Below, in pieces: positions 46,611-57,795 of a DNA stretch of 64,000 nucleotides. The notes under the pieces are model-generated. The model searched no databases. It saw nothing but the letters and a program-made list of their open reading frames with translations, and was not told the origin of the DNA. The DNA lies in assembly GCA_026075535.2 (NCBI GenBank), contig AP026541.1, forward strand, positions 8,680,001 to 8,744,000, written 5' to 3'. The translations under genes and the position numbers were made by a program. This stretch comes from Tricholoma matsutake (lineage: Eukaryota > Basidiomycota > Agaricomycetes > Agaricales > Tricholomataceae). Numbering within the stretch: position 1 is the stretch's first letter; every line of letters starts with the position of its first letter.

Positions 46611-47116
46611 TGTAAGGGCAACCTTATGATCAGAGCCTGAGCTTGATACTTGCAAGGGAAAACCAAAGTGTTAGATAAACTAATGGAACAAAGAAATATC
46701 TACACACCTTGCAAGGGAAAACCAAAGAGAAAAGTCTAAGGTGTTTCCCTGCAGAGGGTGCTAACTATATACCCGGAACCATGTGACAAAGTAAAATAAT
46801 TCAGTCTCCATGTGGAAGTGGGACTAAGGAAGCGAGCACTGCCAGGGGTGCATCAGAAGGTCATCCCACTTCATCCTAATGCATTTGAAAGTTGTCCCAC
46901 AACTTCTGCGGCATTGTCGAAGTACGGGTGTGGTCATAGGTGAGGGGTGGAGCAGTTCAAAGCAGTTCAAAGTTGTTCGAAGAATGTTTGAGGAGTTCAA
47001 AGAGTTTGAAGACAGTTTGAAGGGTTTGAAGTTTGTTCAAGTAGTTCAAAGAATGTTTGTGAACTTTGTAGATGTTTGTAGGGGTTTGTGAGTGCTCATC
47101 GAGGGTTCCCCTTACA
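46611..47116 (-). repeat. 5' LTR of element B
   Basis: 506 bp partner of the 38928 LTR. It is about 29 bp longer through small insertions in the GTTCAAAG-type repeats near its end. Confidence 0.85.
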
Positions 47117-50100
47117 GTGGGGTCATTTTCAATAGTGAATGTAGCTGCGACTGGAGAAGGTTCCACCCATGAGTTGGGCAAGCATGATAATGTGTCTGCC
47201 ACTGTGTTGTCTTCACCCTTGATGTATGTAATTGAGTGTTCATACTTTGACAAGTATTCCATCCATCATGCTTGTTGAAGTGACAGGATTTTCTGTGAGT
47301 CAAAGTTTTGTAGTGTTTTGTGGTCCATGTAGATGTAGATGTGTGTGCTCACCATTTTGTGATTGGGCGCATGATGCTCAAAAGTTCTTGTTCATGTACT
47401 GGGTAGTGTATATCTGGCCTTTTTAATTGTCTGCTTTTGAACACAATGGGTCTTGATGATTCTCAAGTCTCTCCAAATGACAAGACAGCACCGGCACATC
47501 ATTTGCTGGTGTTGCAGGTTACGAAGATTTTATTGTTCCCAGGGTTCTGGTGGTCAATTGATGTGAGGCAATCATGACCAAGAACAAGGCCCTTGATTGC
47601 CTTGAAGGCTGTCTGGTGTTCCCTAGTCCAAGTTGGGAAGATGGCATTGCATTCTTTCTTTGTCAAAAATGTGAGTGCTGCTGTGTGTTTGGCAAGAGTT
47701 GGAAGGAAAGCGCTGATGTAGCATATAAGGCTGAGGAATTGGTGGACTTGTTTAGCTGATGTCGGTGCAGGCCAGTTCATGTTTTTGTGGAGTCAGCTTC
47801 AATTCCTCGTGCTGAGATGTGGTGGCCAAGGAAGTCAATTTCTGCAGTGAAAAGCTTGGATTTCTTGATTGAACAGTAGAGTTGCACCATACAAAGCACT
47901 TCTAATATTTGTTCTGTGTTCTGCGAGGGATGATGACCAAATGATGATGTCATATAAGTAGACTTTCCTATGAGGTCTGAAAGTGCCAGTGTAACACGTC
48001 ATTTGTGTGTGGCAGGCAAGTTCCTCAAACCCATAGGCATTACAACCCATTCCCAGAGTCTGAAAGGGGTGAGGGTAGCCATGTATATGTGGGGGGGGAT
48101 CTCGGGTAAAGCTGCAGTCAAACTTAAGTAAACAAACATCACTAAACCATCATTTTGAGTGAAGCAGACTGTTTTCATGCAGTTCTCAACCAAATCTTGT
48201 AGTTTTTCTATATATATGACTTCTATGATATCCAAACTAACATTGTGCATACCCCTTATGTCCTGTATTGTGGTATCTCTACTGTAAGAGCCAGAGAGAA
48301 GATTCCAGTCAAAAATGTGAAATTATCAGAATCTCCCTATTTTACATTTTTATTAAATCCTACACCATCCCTGCCACTTCTCAACACATTCAGAGTCACT
48401 TAATGGCTGGTTTACCTTCACAGGGACACATAATTTACTGTTGAACTGCTCAGTTAGGTGCTCATGCTTTAAAACAACCATAATACAAGTCAATTAGTAG
48501 TATAAATCCATTCTACAACCTCCTCAAAGTTGGAAATAGTGATTTAGTGACACATAGTCCATAAAATATCTTATTTTACCTATATACTGACATCAGATGT
48601 GTTACAGAAGTGATTGGGAGGGATTCCTGACCTCGACGCGCATTGGACACATCAATCACTGAATTTGAACTCCGCTATTGTGTCTGTCGCATCTCAAAAG
48701 TAGGCAACCTCATGACCCATTTTGTGGCTTCCTCACTCACAATAGTATCTTATGTCATTAGTAAAGTCTACTTGATTTCTCCTGGTTACAAGTCTTTTGT
48801 GCTGGATTTTTTAATTTCCTTATTGCTTCTCTAGGTCTCAAAAAATAATGTATTTCTGCTCTTATTCAACAACAAAGTCAAATTTAAAAAATTGGCCATG
48901 AAGAAGTTGTAGAGAATAAAAAATGTGAGAACTTTCTCTGCTACGACAAGCTGTGAAAGTTGCTGTGTAACACAAAAAATTGATGCTTCAGCAAAACCAT
49001 CATTTTGTGACCAAGCCAAACAACAGTAAATAATTGGCAAATAGTGGGGATTGGTCAGGGTGTACAAGAGTTTGGAAAAATGAATTTGTCATATCTGTTT
49101 TCCCCCAGATTTTTCCTTTCAAACAGTCTGCCAGAATGTACATCAATACGAGGTCAGGGGGTAATGATCTGATACTGTGACATTGTTCAGTTTTTGGTAG
49201 TCATTCACCCATCTAGGGAGCACAGTGTGGTCAGCTTTGAGGATGATGAAGGAAGGATGCATAGGGTGAGGACAAGGGCTTGATTCAGCCTGCTGCTACA
49301 TGTTGGTTGATTTGAGTTTTTCATCCCTCTCAGTACTTTCTTGGGCATTAGTACACTCGACCTACAGAGATGGGCAGTCCTGGTTTGATTTTGATGTGGT
49401 GGTACATGTCCTTCAGAAGGTCTGTTGCATGGGGATGTCGCTAGGGAAATGGTCACTGTAACTGGCCTTGTACTTTGTGTCTAGTGCAAGGAGGATTCTC
49501 TGCCCCTGCCAGCTGCTCAATTTGTGTATGAATGGATGCAATGATGTCTAGAGATTCACTAGTGTATGTGTGGCAGTCAAACTGTCAAGGGTTCTTGTCA
49601 AAGAAATTCATAAGTTTGCAGTGAATCAGTCGCCAAAATTTGCAAGTTTTTGCTTGTCCACTTTTAATAGCAGACTTTTCAGCCTTTCTACATTGATGTG
49701 GGGAGATTGTAGGAGTACACAGTGTAGGAACCTGTGGGTTGAGGAGATCATAATTTGTTTCTTTCACTATTGTAGTCCTGAGTTTGGCATCAACCATGAT
49801 TTTATTTCTGGCTAAAAAGTCAAGTCCTAAAGTGAGGTCGGTATGAAGGCTGGGGCAAACAATTGCCTTGACTATGTGAGATTTCCATCAAGCATCTTGT
49901 GATTGGAGGTGTATTCTACAATATTCATCTAAAATTTTGATAGTGTCCAAATCTTTGTCTTTTTCTAGGAAGGTGCCTGAAACTGAGAATGTCTTGAAAT
50001 GCTTGCAGTGAGGGAGGCACATGAGGTCCACAAAGTCAGCACTGCAGCAGAGCCATGATCAATGAGTGCTCAGAAAGGGGTTGACGCACCAGTAGTGGGG

Positions 50101-50262
50101 GCATCAATACAACAAGTCCACCAGAGGTGGGCAGGGAGTGAAATATCAGGGGTCATGTACTCGTCAGTCTCATCTTCACCTAAGACTACATCACTATCAT
50201 CGCTGCCTCCTCCAAAAACCATGGCAACCATCATCGTGCCTTGTCTCTTCTCAAATGCTGCC
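47117..50262 (-). mobile_element. Element C: protease, RT and RNase H part
   Basis: Minus-strand order: KAKAAFE and acidic linker then PDISLPAHLWWTCCIDAP and the protease-like ALIDHGSAAVLT (50290-50040). LGLDFLARNKIMVDAKLRTT follows (about 49800), then RT start PLSSPYASFLHHP and WVNDYQKLN (49300-49200). RT continues WEWVVMPMGLRNLPATH and VYLYDIIIWSSSLAEH (48050-47900; YLDD reads YLYD). RNase H and connection follow: NPGNNKIFVTCN (47520) and YIKGEDNTVADTLSCLP (47200). Frames are broken many times. A 0.94-kb insertion (48108-49046) splits RT. Gag continues at 57796 beyond a hAT-like insertion. Confidence 0.75.
48108..49046. mobile_element. Anonymous 0.94-kb insertion in element C RT
   Basis: RT homology stops after the NSFFQT-VHPD region near 49047 and resumes at ATLTPFRLWEWVV near 48105. 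The intervening sequence is AT-rich and without a coding domain that I can read. A 14-bp direct repeat (AAACCATCATTTTG) occurs near both ends (about 48143 and 48995). No clear terminal inverted repeat or target duplication. Confidence 0.5.
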
Positions 50263-50512
50263 TTGGCCTTAGGCAATAGCATGGGCACATGCGGGTATGC
50301 ATGGGTGTCGATTCCTGCATGGTTTTCACAGAGTAAATAAATTATTCTATCTAAACTAAGGAAAAATATTTAATTACACTAAGAACCACCCCACCTTGCA
50401 TTTGTGAGTGAGGGGGGGTGGTTGTGAGTTTGGGGCCACCATCATCCCCATTGTCCTGTCCCCTTCCGTTGCTGGGTGCATCCCCATCGTTCATTGTCAT
50501 TGTTCCCCTCCC

Positions 50513-50776
50513 CTCGCCATTGTTCCCCCCTTGCCGTTCCCCTTGCCATTGTTGCCCCCTTTGCCATTGCCCTTTGCCATTGTTCCCCCCTTTGCCATTG
50601 TTCCCCCCTTTGCCATTGTTCCCCCCTTTGCCATTGTTCCCCCCTTTGCCATTGTTCCCCCCTTTGCCATTGTTCCCCCCTTTGCCATTGTTCCCCCCTT
50701 TGCCATTGTTCCCCCCTTTGCCATTGTTCCCCCCTTTGCCATTGTTCCCCCCTTTGCCGTTGTTCCCCCCCTCGCC
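50513..50776. repeat. 18-bp tandem repeats (TTTGCCATTGTTCCCCCC)
   Basis: About 12 near-perfect copies plus degenerate ones on the left flank. On the minus strand they encode a GGNNGK repeat, but no start or domain supports a real protein. Confidence 0.85.
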
Positions 50777-50887
50777 ATCATTCTGTGCATCACTGTTCAT
50801 CATTGTCATTCCTCTCCCTCGCTGTTATTCCCTTGCATGCCTGTCTCTCACTGTCTCCTACTTGCCCTGTTACATGGTGGTGGTGGT

Positions 50888-51312
50888 TATAAGGGCAACC
50901 TAAGCCTCTAGCAAAGGGAAATCCAAAGTTAAAATTATGCTACATAATACAGGGATTGGGGGCGCACCTAGCAAAGGGAAATCCGAAGAGAAAACTCTAA
51001 GGATCCCCTTGCTGATGCCCAGTATATGTGAAGACGACAAAAATTAAATATAACCTAAAAATAGAAAAAGGCGGAGATAGGCGGATCAAGGCCACCGAAT
51101 GACATCATACCAAGGGGTATGTGTCGGAAGGGGTACTCCGCCTCTAAATATAAAAGTGTCAACATATACAAACATGATAGCAAGGGAAAATTAGTAATAA
51201 AATCCGGAAAAATCATAGAAAATGAAGAATAGAAGGAAATGAGGTGGGGAAAAATATGGGACGAACATAAAAAATAGGAAAAACACACAGGGCACCCCCT
51301 AGTCCCCTTACA
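50888..51312 (-). repeat. 3' LTR of element A
   Basis: 425 bp. In coding orientation it starts TGTAAGGGGACTAGG and ends TTGCCCTTATA, so the termini are TG...TA rather than TG...CA; both LTRs share this. Confidence 0.92.
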
Positions 51313-51323
51313 TCACCCCCTCT

Positions 51324-54300
51324 CTAAGATGCATCACCCCGATGCATTCGAAATCGTATACGACCAAAGTCCGTGACTTGAATGCGATGCGGTGCAGCAG
51401 TGTGCTGTCGGTGGAATTCCTTGATTAACCGAGGGGCATTTACGTCAGACTCTTCGACCCATGAGTTCTCCTCATACCCATAACCCTTCCAATGTACCAA
51501 ATACTGGAGTTTTCCTCGACGCAAACGGCTGTCCAAGATTGACTCGACTTCATATTGGGGTTCTCCCTCGATCACTGTAGGTGGTGGTGGTGGGTGTGAA
51601 TGGCGTCCCGGGAATGGATCTGGGGGAGCTGGAAGCAATTTGACAACATGGAAGACGGGATGGAGTCTGGACATGGAGGCTGGGAGGCGTAGACGATAGG
51701 CATGTGTTCCAATGCACTTAACAATGGGGAAAGGTCCCAAGAAGCGATGAGCGAGTTTCTTGGATGGACGTGTAGTGGAGATGTCACTGGAGTCAAGATA
51801 AACTTGATCACCAACCTTGTACTGAGGGGTTGGGGAGTGGCGTTGGTTGTAAAATCGCGCCATGTCGTCCTTCGCCTTTGCTAAGGCTGCCCTTGCCTCC
51901 TCCAAGCTATCCCTCATGCGTTCTGTGAACTCATTCACTGTCTCGATGTGTGAGGGAGTTTGGCGAGGTTCAAATCCCATGCGTGGATGTCGTCCAGTGT
52001 CTAAGAGGAAAGGGGTCTGTTGAGTGGAAGCATGGACATGGTTGTTGTACCCGAACTCGGCCAAAGGAAGGAGATCATCCCAATCGTCCTGGCATTCATT
52101 GACAAAGAGGCAGATGTACTGCTCCAGTTCCTGGTTGACTCGCTCCATCTGGCCATCAGTTTGTGGGTGATAAGCAGTTGAAGCGAGGAGTTTGATCCCC
52201 AGGAGTCAGTACAGCTCACGAGTGAACTCTGCCATGAACTGAGGGCCACAATCCGAGAGGAAGGCACCAGGAAGTCCATGTAATTTCCACACATGGTGGA
52301 GGTAGAGTCGAGCGGCACCTAGGGCACTGACAGTGGTGTGAGTGGGAATGAAGTGAGCGCGTTTTCCCACTGAGTCAACTGTGCACATCACCGCATCAAA
52401 CCCGTTTGACTCTGGCAATTCCACCACAAAGTCGATGCTGACGACATCCCAACGACTCTCTGGAACAGGAAGAGGGTGTAGCTCACCAATAGGCTTGCGA
52501 CGAGGGACCTTGGTGCGTAAGCAAAGGTCACAAGTGCGACAATACTGACCAATGAGCCGTGACATTTGTGGCCACCAATAGTTCCGTGAGGTGAGCTCCA
52601 AGGTCTTCCAGCGTCCGGGGTGGCCAGCAATCTGTGAGTCATGGTGTTGGGATATGATGCGCCGGCGAAGGTCTGGGTCATTGGGAACATAGATGCAATC
52701 CTTGAAATACAACAAGTCCTCCTTTTCAGCCCACTCTGCCGCACGTAAGGAAAGGGTCGATCCCTTCCTCAGTTCTTTAACAGCTCGGGCAACAACATCC
52801 TCATGTAAACCGCTACGGTTTGCGCGACGAATGTCACGTAGAATGTCCTGCTCCTCGCCCTGGGGTACGATGCCTTCCAGTGCCCGAATGGTGAACAGGT
52901 CTGGCTGCAACAGCACAATGTTTTGGTTGTCACCGCTGCCATCCCCATGGTCTGCACGTCGGGATAGGGCATTGGTCTTCCCCATGCTGCGACCCGGATG
53001 GTGGTGCAAGGAGAAGTCGAATCTAGATAGATACAGGGACCAACGAGCTTGACGACGGTTCAATTTCTTGGCCATCATGAAGTACTCGAGGTTCTTGTGA
53101 TCCGTCCAAATTTCCACCTTGTGTTGGGCACCCTCGAGGAAGTGTCGCCACTCCTCAAGCGCACGCATTATCGCCAACATCTCCTTGTCGTGGATCTCGT
53201 AGTTTCTCTCTACAGCACTAAGGCTTTTGGAGTAGAACGCAACAGGATGCCACTTCTGGTCCTCCAGAGACTGCTGAGACAACACAGCGCCCGTCGCAAA
53301 GTCAGAACTGTCGGCTTCTACACAAAAAGGACGCGAATCGTCAGCAAAGGTAAGGATCGGAGCGGAAGTGACCATCTCCTTAAGCTTTTCGAACACCTCC
53401 TGTTGTGCATTATCCCACCTCCATGCCTCCTTTCCTGTCAAGTCGAACAGCGGTCGTGCATGATGTGAGAAATCCTTGATAAAATGCCGATAAAAATTGA
53501 TGAAGCCCAGGAAAGACTGCACCTCCTTCTTGTTCGTGGGTGTCGGCCAAGCTGTGACCCCGTTTACCTTGATAGGATCCATCTCCACTTGACCCTCCAA
53601 GATAATCAGGCTGAGGTACTCGATCTTGGTCCTTTCGAACTCGCATTTGTCCTGACGAAGGTAGAGTTTGTACCGTCGAAGTCACTCTAGGACGAGGCGC
53701 GTGATGCGACGGTGCTCTTCAACCGTGCGAGTGAAGATGAGGATGTCGTCGAGATAGATGCAGACAATGCCTTCGAGGATGAGGTCATGGAAGATGTCGT
53801 TCATCATGGTCTGAAAGGTGGCAGGGCTATTAGTAAGGCCAAAGAACATGACAAGCGGTTCAAAAAGACCACAGTTGGTATGAAAGGCTGCCTTCCACTC
53901 ATCTCCCTCCTTTATCCTCACATTATTATAGCCCCAACGGACATTGAGCTTGGTGAAGTATTGGGCTCCATGGAGCTGGTTTACAAGTTCGGAGATGAGG
54001 GGTAGTGGGTAGCGATTCTTGACCGTGATGTTGTTGAGTCTTCTGTAGTCTTGAACCAGTCGAAGTGAGCCATCCTTCTTCTTGACAAAGAAAAAGGGAG
54101 AGGCCATGGGTGACTTCGATGGTCGAATACGTCCAGAGGCCAGGTGCTCATCGATGAACTGGTCAAGCTGCCATTGTTCCTCCGGAGAGAGAGGATAGAC
54201 CTTGCAGGATGAAGGGGTTGCACCGGGGGTGAGTTCGATCACGTGATCCCATGGCTTACGTGCAGGAAGAGAGTCGAATGATTCCTTGGAGAACACGTCT

Positions 54301-55246
54301 TCAAACTCATGGAGATGAGGGAGTAAGGAGTTAGTAGAGGATTTAGCAGTGTTGTTTTTGTGGAAGGCCTCGGCGAGGTGTTGGGATATGTTCGATGTGG
54401 CACACACCTCATGCGATGAGTGAATCGCAGTGTAGAAGATCCGATCACCCTCCTCCACTTCCTCTGGGTCCTCATCATCATCATCCGAGTCCGGCATTAG
54501 ATCAGGAACCCCTTCCAATTCCACTTCAGGTATAGGCAGGGGTCCAGCACGACACTTCTGAGTTTGTCGTATTGCCGCCTTCTGTCCATGATGTTCTTGC
54601 CTGGCTTCTGTGAAACACGTCCGACAGCGGGATGGACATCAGCTCATGGTAACCTCCCCAGTGCGCCAGTCGACCTCTGGGTTATGGTCTCGAAGCCATG
54701 GATATCCCAAAATCGCTTTTTGCTTTCCTAATTGAGTGACAGCAAAAAGGGCACGCTCACTATGATCTTTGTAACAGAGAACAGGTCTGCAACCTCTCGG
54801 ATGGCACCAGCTTCATTTGGGGATCCATCCACGTTATATACAGGTATCGGACGTGAGAGTGAGTGAGTATTTAGATGATGTTGTTGTACCAGATGGGAAT
54901 CGATGAAGAGACCAGTCGCACCAGAGTCCAGGAGCGCAGAGACACTGAGTATCTGTCCAGTGTCGGTCGTCTGCAGTTCGATGGCTAGGTTTAAGGAATG
55001 TGCAGAGGGAGTGGATGCCACAATATACTTGCGTGGTAGTTTACGCTCCCATGATTTAATTTTGGGACGTGGAGTAGAAGGAGAGATGGGGAGAGCAGGT
55101 ATGTCTTTAGCCAACTTCGAAGGGTCAGAGAGGGGAGCAGTCACAGAAATGGATTCATTCTCCAGGGATTCAACTGACAAGACTTCAAAGTGGTTATGGA
55201 CAGGCAGTGAGGGCGTACGATTCACTCGCTGCGAATAGGAAAATCC
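51324..55246 (-). pseudogene. Element A pol: protease, RT, RNase H, integrase, chromodomain
   Basis: In coding order: protease ALLDSGATGLFIDSHLV (about 54930-54880). A 1-nt deletion at about 54770 breaks the frame before YKDHSERALFAVTQLGKQ. RT has WGYNNVRIKEGDEWKAAFHT and the intact catalytic VCIYLDDILIFTRT. RNase H has FCVEADSSDFATGAVLSQQS and EIWTDHKNLEYFMMAKKLNR. Integrase has HHDSQIAGHPGRWKTLELTS, CRTCDLCLRTK, VVSIDFVVELPES and STAYHPQTDGQMERVNQELE. The chromodomain is EYVES-like: YEVESILDSRLRRGKLQYLV. In-frame TGA codons lie at 54641-54639, 53684-53682 and 52208-52206. At the first of these the older element B keeps CGA. Confidence 0.88.
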
Positions 55247-56341
55247 TGCTCCTCTACAACTTCCAGCTTAACCTCCTCTGCAACTTGATCCTTCGCTTCC
55301 TCAACATCTACAAGTGCCAACAAATCTTGCAGGAGTTCGTCTCATCCCTCTGGGGTGAGCATGCGGATATCCTGACGATGGGGACACACTCCAGCCCTGT
55401 GTCCAGGTTCCCCACAACGGTAGCAGAGATCCAACTTACGTGCATGGCTGCGGGCTGCATCAACATCCATTGGTACTGGGACATTGATGGCTGGTGTGGG
55501 AGTTTGACGAGCAGGAATGGGGTTAGGGCAGGGGAGGCTTCGATTGAAGGTGTAGGGTGTATGAGTGGTAGTTGGAGCACGGAATGCAGCATTAAACGCC
55601 GCATTTGTGAGTCGGTTCTCGTCACAGAGTGAAGCAGCTTCATACCAAGCAAGGATATCATCGTCCGCTGGGCGCCCTTCCAACATCTGTGCAATCTGGT
55701 CCTGAATTTCTCGGTTGAGCCCCCGTCGGAACTTCACCACCACTGGTAACCCACTCCCATACCCTGCCATGTCCACCAAATCCTTGAACTCATCGATATA
55801 GTCGTCCACGGATCGACGTCCCTGGTGGTAAGTGGATGACTCAAGTCGTGTCACTGCTCGGTGGCGTTCATTGAGGGGGCAGAAGTGGCATACGAACTCA
55901 GCTCGAAAGTCACCCCAAGTGGAGAAAGGTAGAGAACCGAGTTCTTTAGTTTGACGTAGGATACGGTCCACATAGAGATAGGCGCGTTCAGATTTCATGT
56001 ATGTGAAGGCCCAATAAATTTTTGCAGCCTCATCGATGAATTGATGCGACTGGAGACTAATGTATAACTCACAGGAATTAAGGAATGCATGTCCCTGTGC
56101 ACGTGCACCATTAAATTTGGCGGGGGGGGGACGGTTTGATCTGGGCACATTTCTTAGTGGACACGTTTGGCAAAACGTCGTTGTTGGGTGCACTTGGAGT
56201 CATGAAGGGGGAACTATTAGTTGTAGGGTTAGCCTGGAGGGTCCTAACAAAGTTTTCAATCATAGATTTAAGTGAGTCGATTTGCGCGTGCATTCCGGAA
56301 ACGTCGCTTTCAAGCGCGTCGAAGCGTTCTGATGCATCCAT
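55222..56341 (-). pseudogene. Element A gag with zinc knuckle
   Basis: Begins MDASERFDALESDVSGMHAQ, a short coiled-coil start. A run of nine G (56122-56130 on the plus strand) shifts the frame. Gag then continues HAFLNSCELYISLQSHQFID, STYHQGRRSVDDYIDEF and the CCHC knuckle CYRCGEPGHRAGVC. A TGA at 55344-55342 interrupts it. The gag frame ends at TGA 55224-55222, seven codons after GGATTTT (55246-55240), and the protease frame overlaps at -1. Role: capsid/nucleocapsid of the retrotransposon particle. Confidence 0.85.
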
Positions 56342-56507
56342 GTTGCTAGGGAGCGCGTTTGGCGAAAATGGCGGCGTGATAAAGGCGAGAGTATCTGGAA
56401 CAGTGTGTAGGGACTCTGTGGAGCTTTGGGAAGCGTCATCCAGTCCGTACCTGCCTATTTTGGGCAGCGCGTTCGCGATTTTCGGGCCTTAGGGGAGAGT
56501 TTTCTAC

Positions 56508-56932
56508 TATAAGGGCAACCTAAGCCTCTAGCAAAGGGAAATCCAAAGTTAAAATTATGCTACATAATACAGGGATTGGGGGCGCACCTAGCAAAGGGAA
56601 ATCCGAAGAGAAAACTCTAAGGATCCCCTTGCTGATGCCCAGTATATGTGAAGACGACAAAAATCAAATATAACCTAAAAATAGAAAAAGGCGGAGATAG
56701 GCGGATCAAGGCTGCCGAATGACATCATACCAAGGGGTATGTGTCGGAAGGGGTACTCCGCCTCTAAATATAAAAGTGTCAACATATACAAACATGATAG
56801 CAAGGGAAAATTAGTAATAAAATCCGGAAAAATCATAGAAAATGAAGAATAGAAGGAAATGAGGTGGGGAAAAATATGGGACGAACATAAAAAATAGGAA
56901 AAACACACAGGGCACCCCCTAGTCCCCTTACA
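56508..56932 (-). repeat. 5' LTR of element A
   Basis: 425 bp, aligned end to end with 50888-51312. Observed differences: one T/C in the AAAAATYAAATAT stretch, and CA versus TG in CAAGGCYRCCGAATG; all are transitions. Confidence 0.92.
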
Positions 56933-57040
56933 GTGGTTGCCATTGTGGTTGGGGGTGGTGGCAGGCACTGGTCATCAGGTTCCCGTTGTCATGGTTGTTG
57001 TTGTGGATTTGTGGATGTCAATGGTTCGAAGTAGTACTAC

Positions 57041-57671
57041 CTAAAAACATTGTTAGTAAAAAGAAAAAGAAGCAAGAAAGAAAGAACAAAACTTACTGGG
57101 GGTGGGTGCATCCCCATCATTCATCGTTGTTGTTCCCCCCCTGGCCTCACCGTTGTTCCCCCCTTCACCATTGTTCCCCCCCTCACCATTTTTCTGTGCA
57201 TAGTCATTGTTAGTCATCGACATTCCCCTCCCTAGCTGTTGTTCTCACCATTATTCCCTTGTGTGCCTGTCCCTCACTGTCTCCTACTTGCCCTGTTACA
57301 TGGTGGTGGTGGGTGCTGGTCATCAAGTTCCTGTTGTCGTCGTTGTCGTGGTTCAAAGTAGTAGTACTACCTAAAAACATTGTTAGTAAAAAGAAAAAGA
57401 AACAAGAAAGAAAAAAACTTACTTATGGCCCAAGAGACGCCGCCTGTCACCTTGGGCCTTTTTTTCCTGTCTGGTTTGCCTCCTTGTTGTCTCGTAGTCA
57501 CCTCGTCCTCCCTATTTTCCTTGGTGCTGGGCCGTCTGTCATCACTCTGGGTTGTTTCATACCACCCAGCCCACCCCATGAGCAGGGGCTGGCAGTGGTA
57601 GGGTGGTGGGGCTGTCACCATCTAGAAGCAATAATGTTAGTATGTTAGTAGTGACAATAAAAGAAAACTTA
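57041..57671 (-). repeat. Intron-like segments of the hAT-like element
   Basis: Three minus-strand segments with GTAAGTTTT donors, CTAAC branch-like sites and T-rich AG acceptors: 57096-57041, 57422-57371 and 57671-57622. The middle one follows a hairpin GGCCCAAG/CTTGGGCC (57424-57455) by four bases, as in the plus-strand modules at 33.4-34.4 kb. A roughly 330-bp unit (GTCTCCTACTTGCCCTGTTA... to the intron) is duplicated; element A is inserted in one copy. Confidence 0.55.
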
Positions 57672-57795
57672 CTGTAAATAAATAACACGTCAACAATCAA
57701 CAAAGACGCAACCTCATGGTGACGGGTAGGTGATGGGTTATGGGTTATGATTTCATGACCCATACCCATACCTGTGCTATTGCCAAGTTGGCCTT

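Larger units (their letters stand above)
38928..47116 (-). mobile_element. Ty3/Gypsy chromovirus element B (degenerate, full length, nested in C)
   Basis: Two LTRs (38928-39404, 46611-47116) start TGTAAGGG and end CCCTTACA and enclose gag, protease, RT, RNase H, integrase and chromodomain on the minus strand. The purine tract next to the 3' LTR is AAGGGGGGGTGA (39405-39416, minus strand). Flanking 5-mers on the plus strand are GTTGG (38923-38927) and GTGGG (47117-47121), a target duplication with one change. The element splits element C between RNase H and integrase. A solo LTR is inserted in its gag. Confidence 0.85.
50888..56932 (-). mobile_element. Young Ty3/Gypsy chromovirus element A with perfect TSD
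   Basis: 6,045 bp bounded by two 425-bp LTRs and a perfect 5-bp target duplication GTGGT (50883-50887 and 56933-56937). Coding is on the minus strand: gag with zinc knuckle, protease, RT, RNase H, integrase, chromodomain. The purine tract AGAGAGGGGGTGA abuts the 3' LTR (51313-51325). The LTRs differ at only three positions by my reading (about 99.3% identity). It is nevertheless disabled by four in-frame TGA codons and two frameshifts. CpG content is much higher than in its surroundings. Confidence 0.92.
50271..57787. mobile_element. hAT-like non-autonomous element in element C gag (carries element A)
   Basis: Gag homology of element C is split between 50262 and 57796. The insert is flanked by a perfect 8-bp direct repeat TTGGCCTT (50263-50270 and 57788-57795), the target-duplication length of hAT elements. 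Its ends are AGGCAATAGCA... and ...TGCTATTGCCAAG, an inverted repeat of at least 10 bp, followed by subterminal GGGTATG repeats. Without element A and its 5-bp duplication it is about 1.47 kb. It has no transposase but carries GGNNGK-coding repeats and intron-like segments. Confidence 0.6.

Noticed and set aside
50351..50809. Open frame encoding (GGNNGK)n, a glycine/asparagine-rich protein
   Set aside because: The frame is open only because of the 18-bp repeat; all frames on both strands stay open and no domain or flanking exon supports translation.
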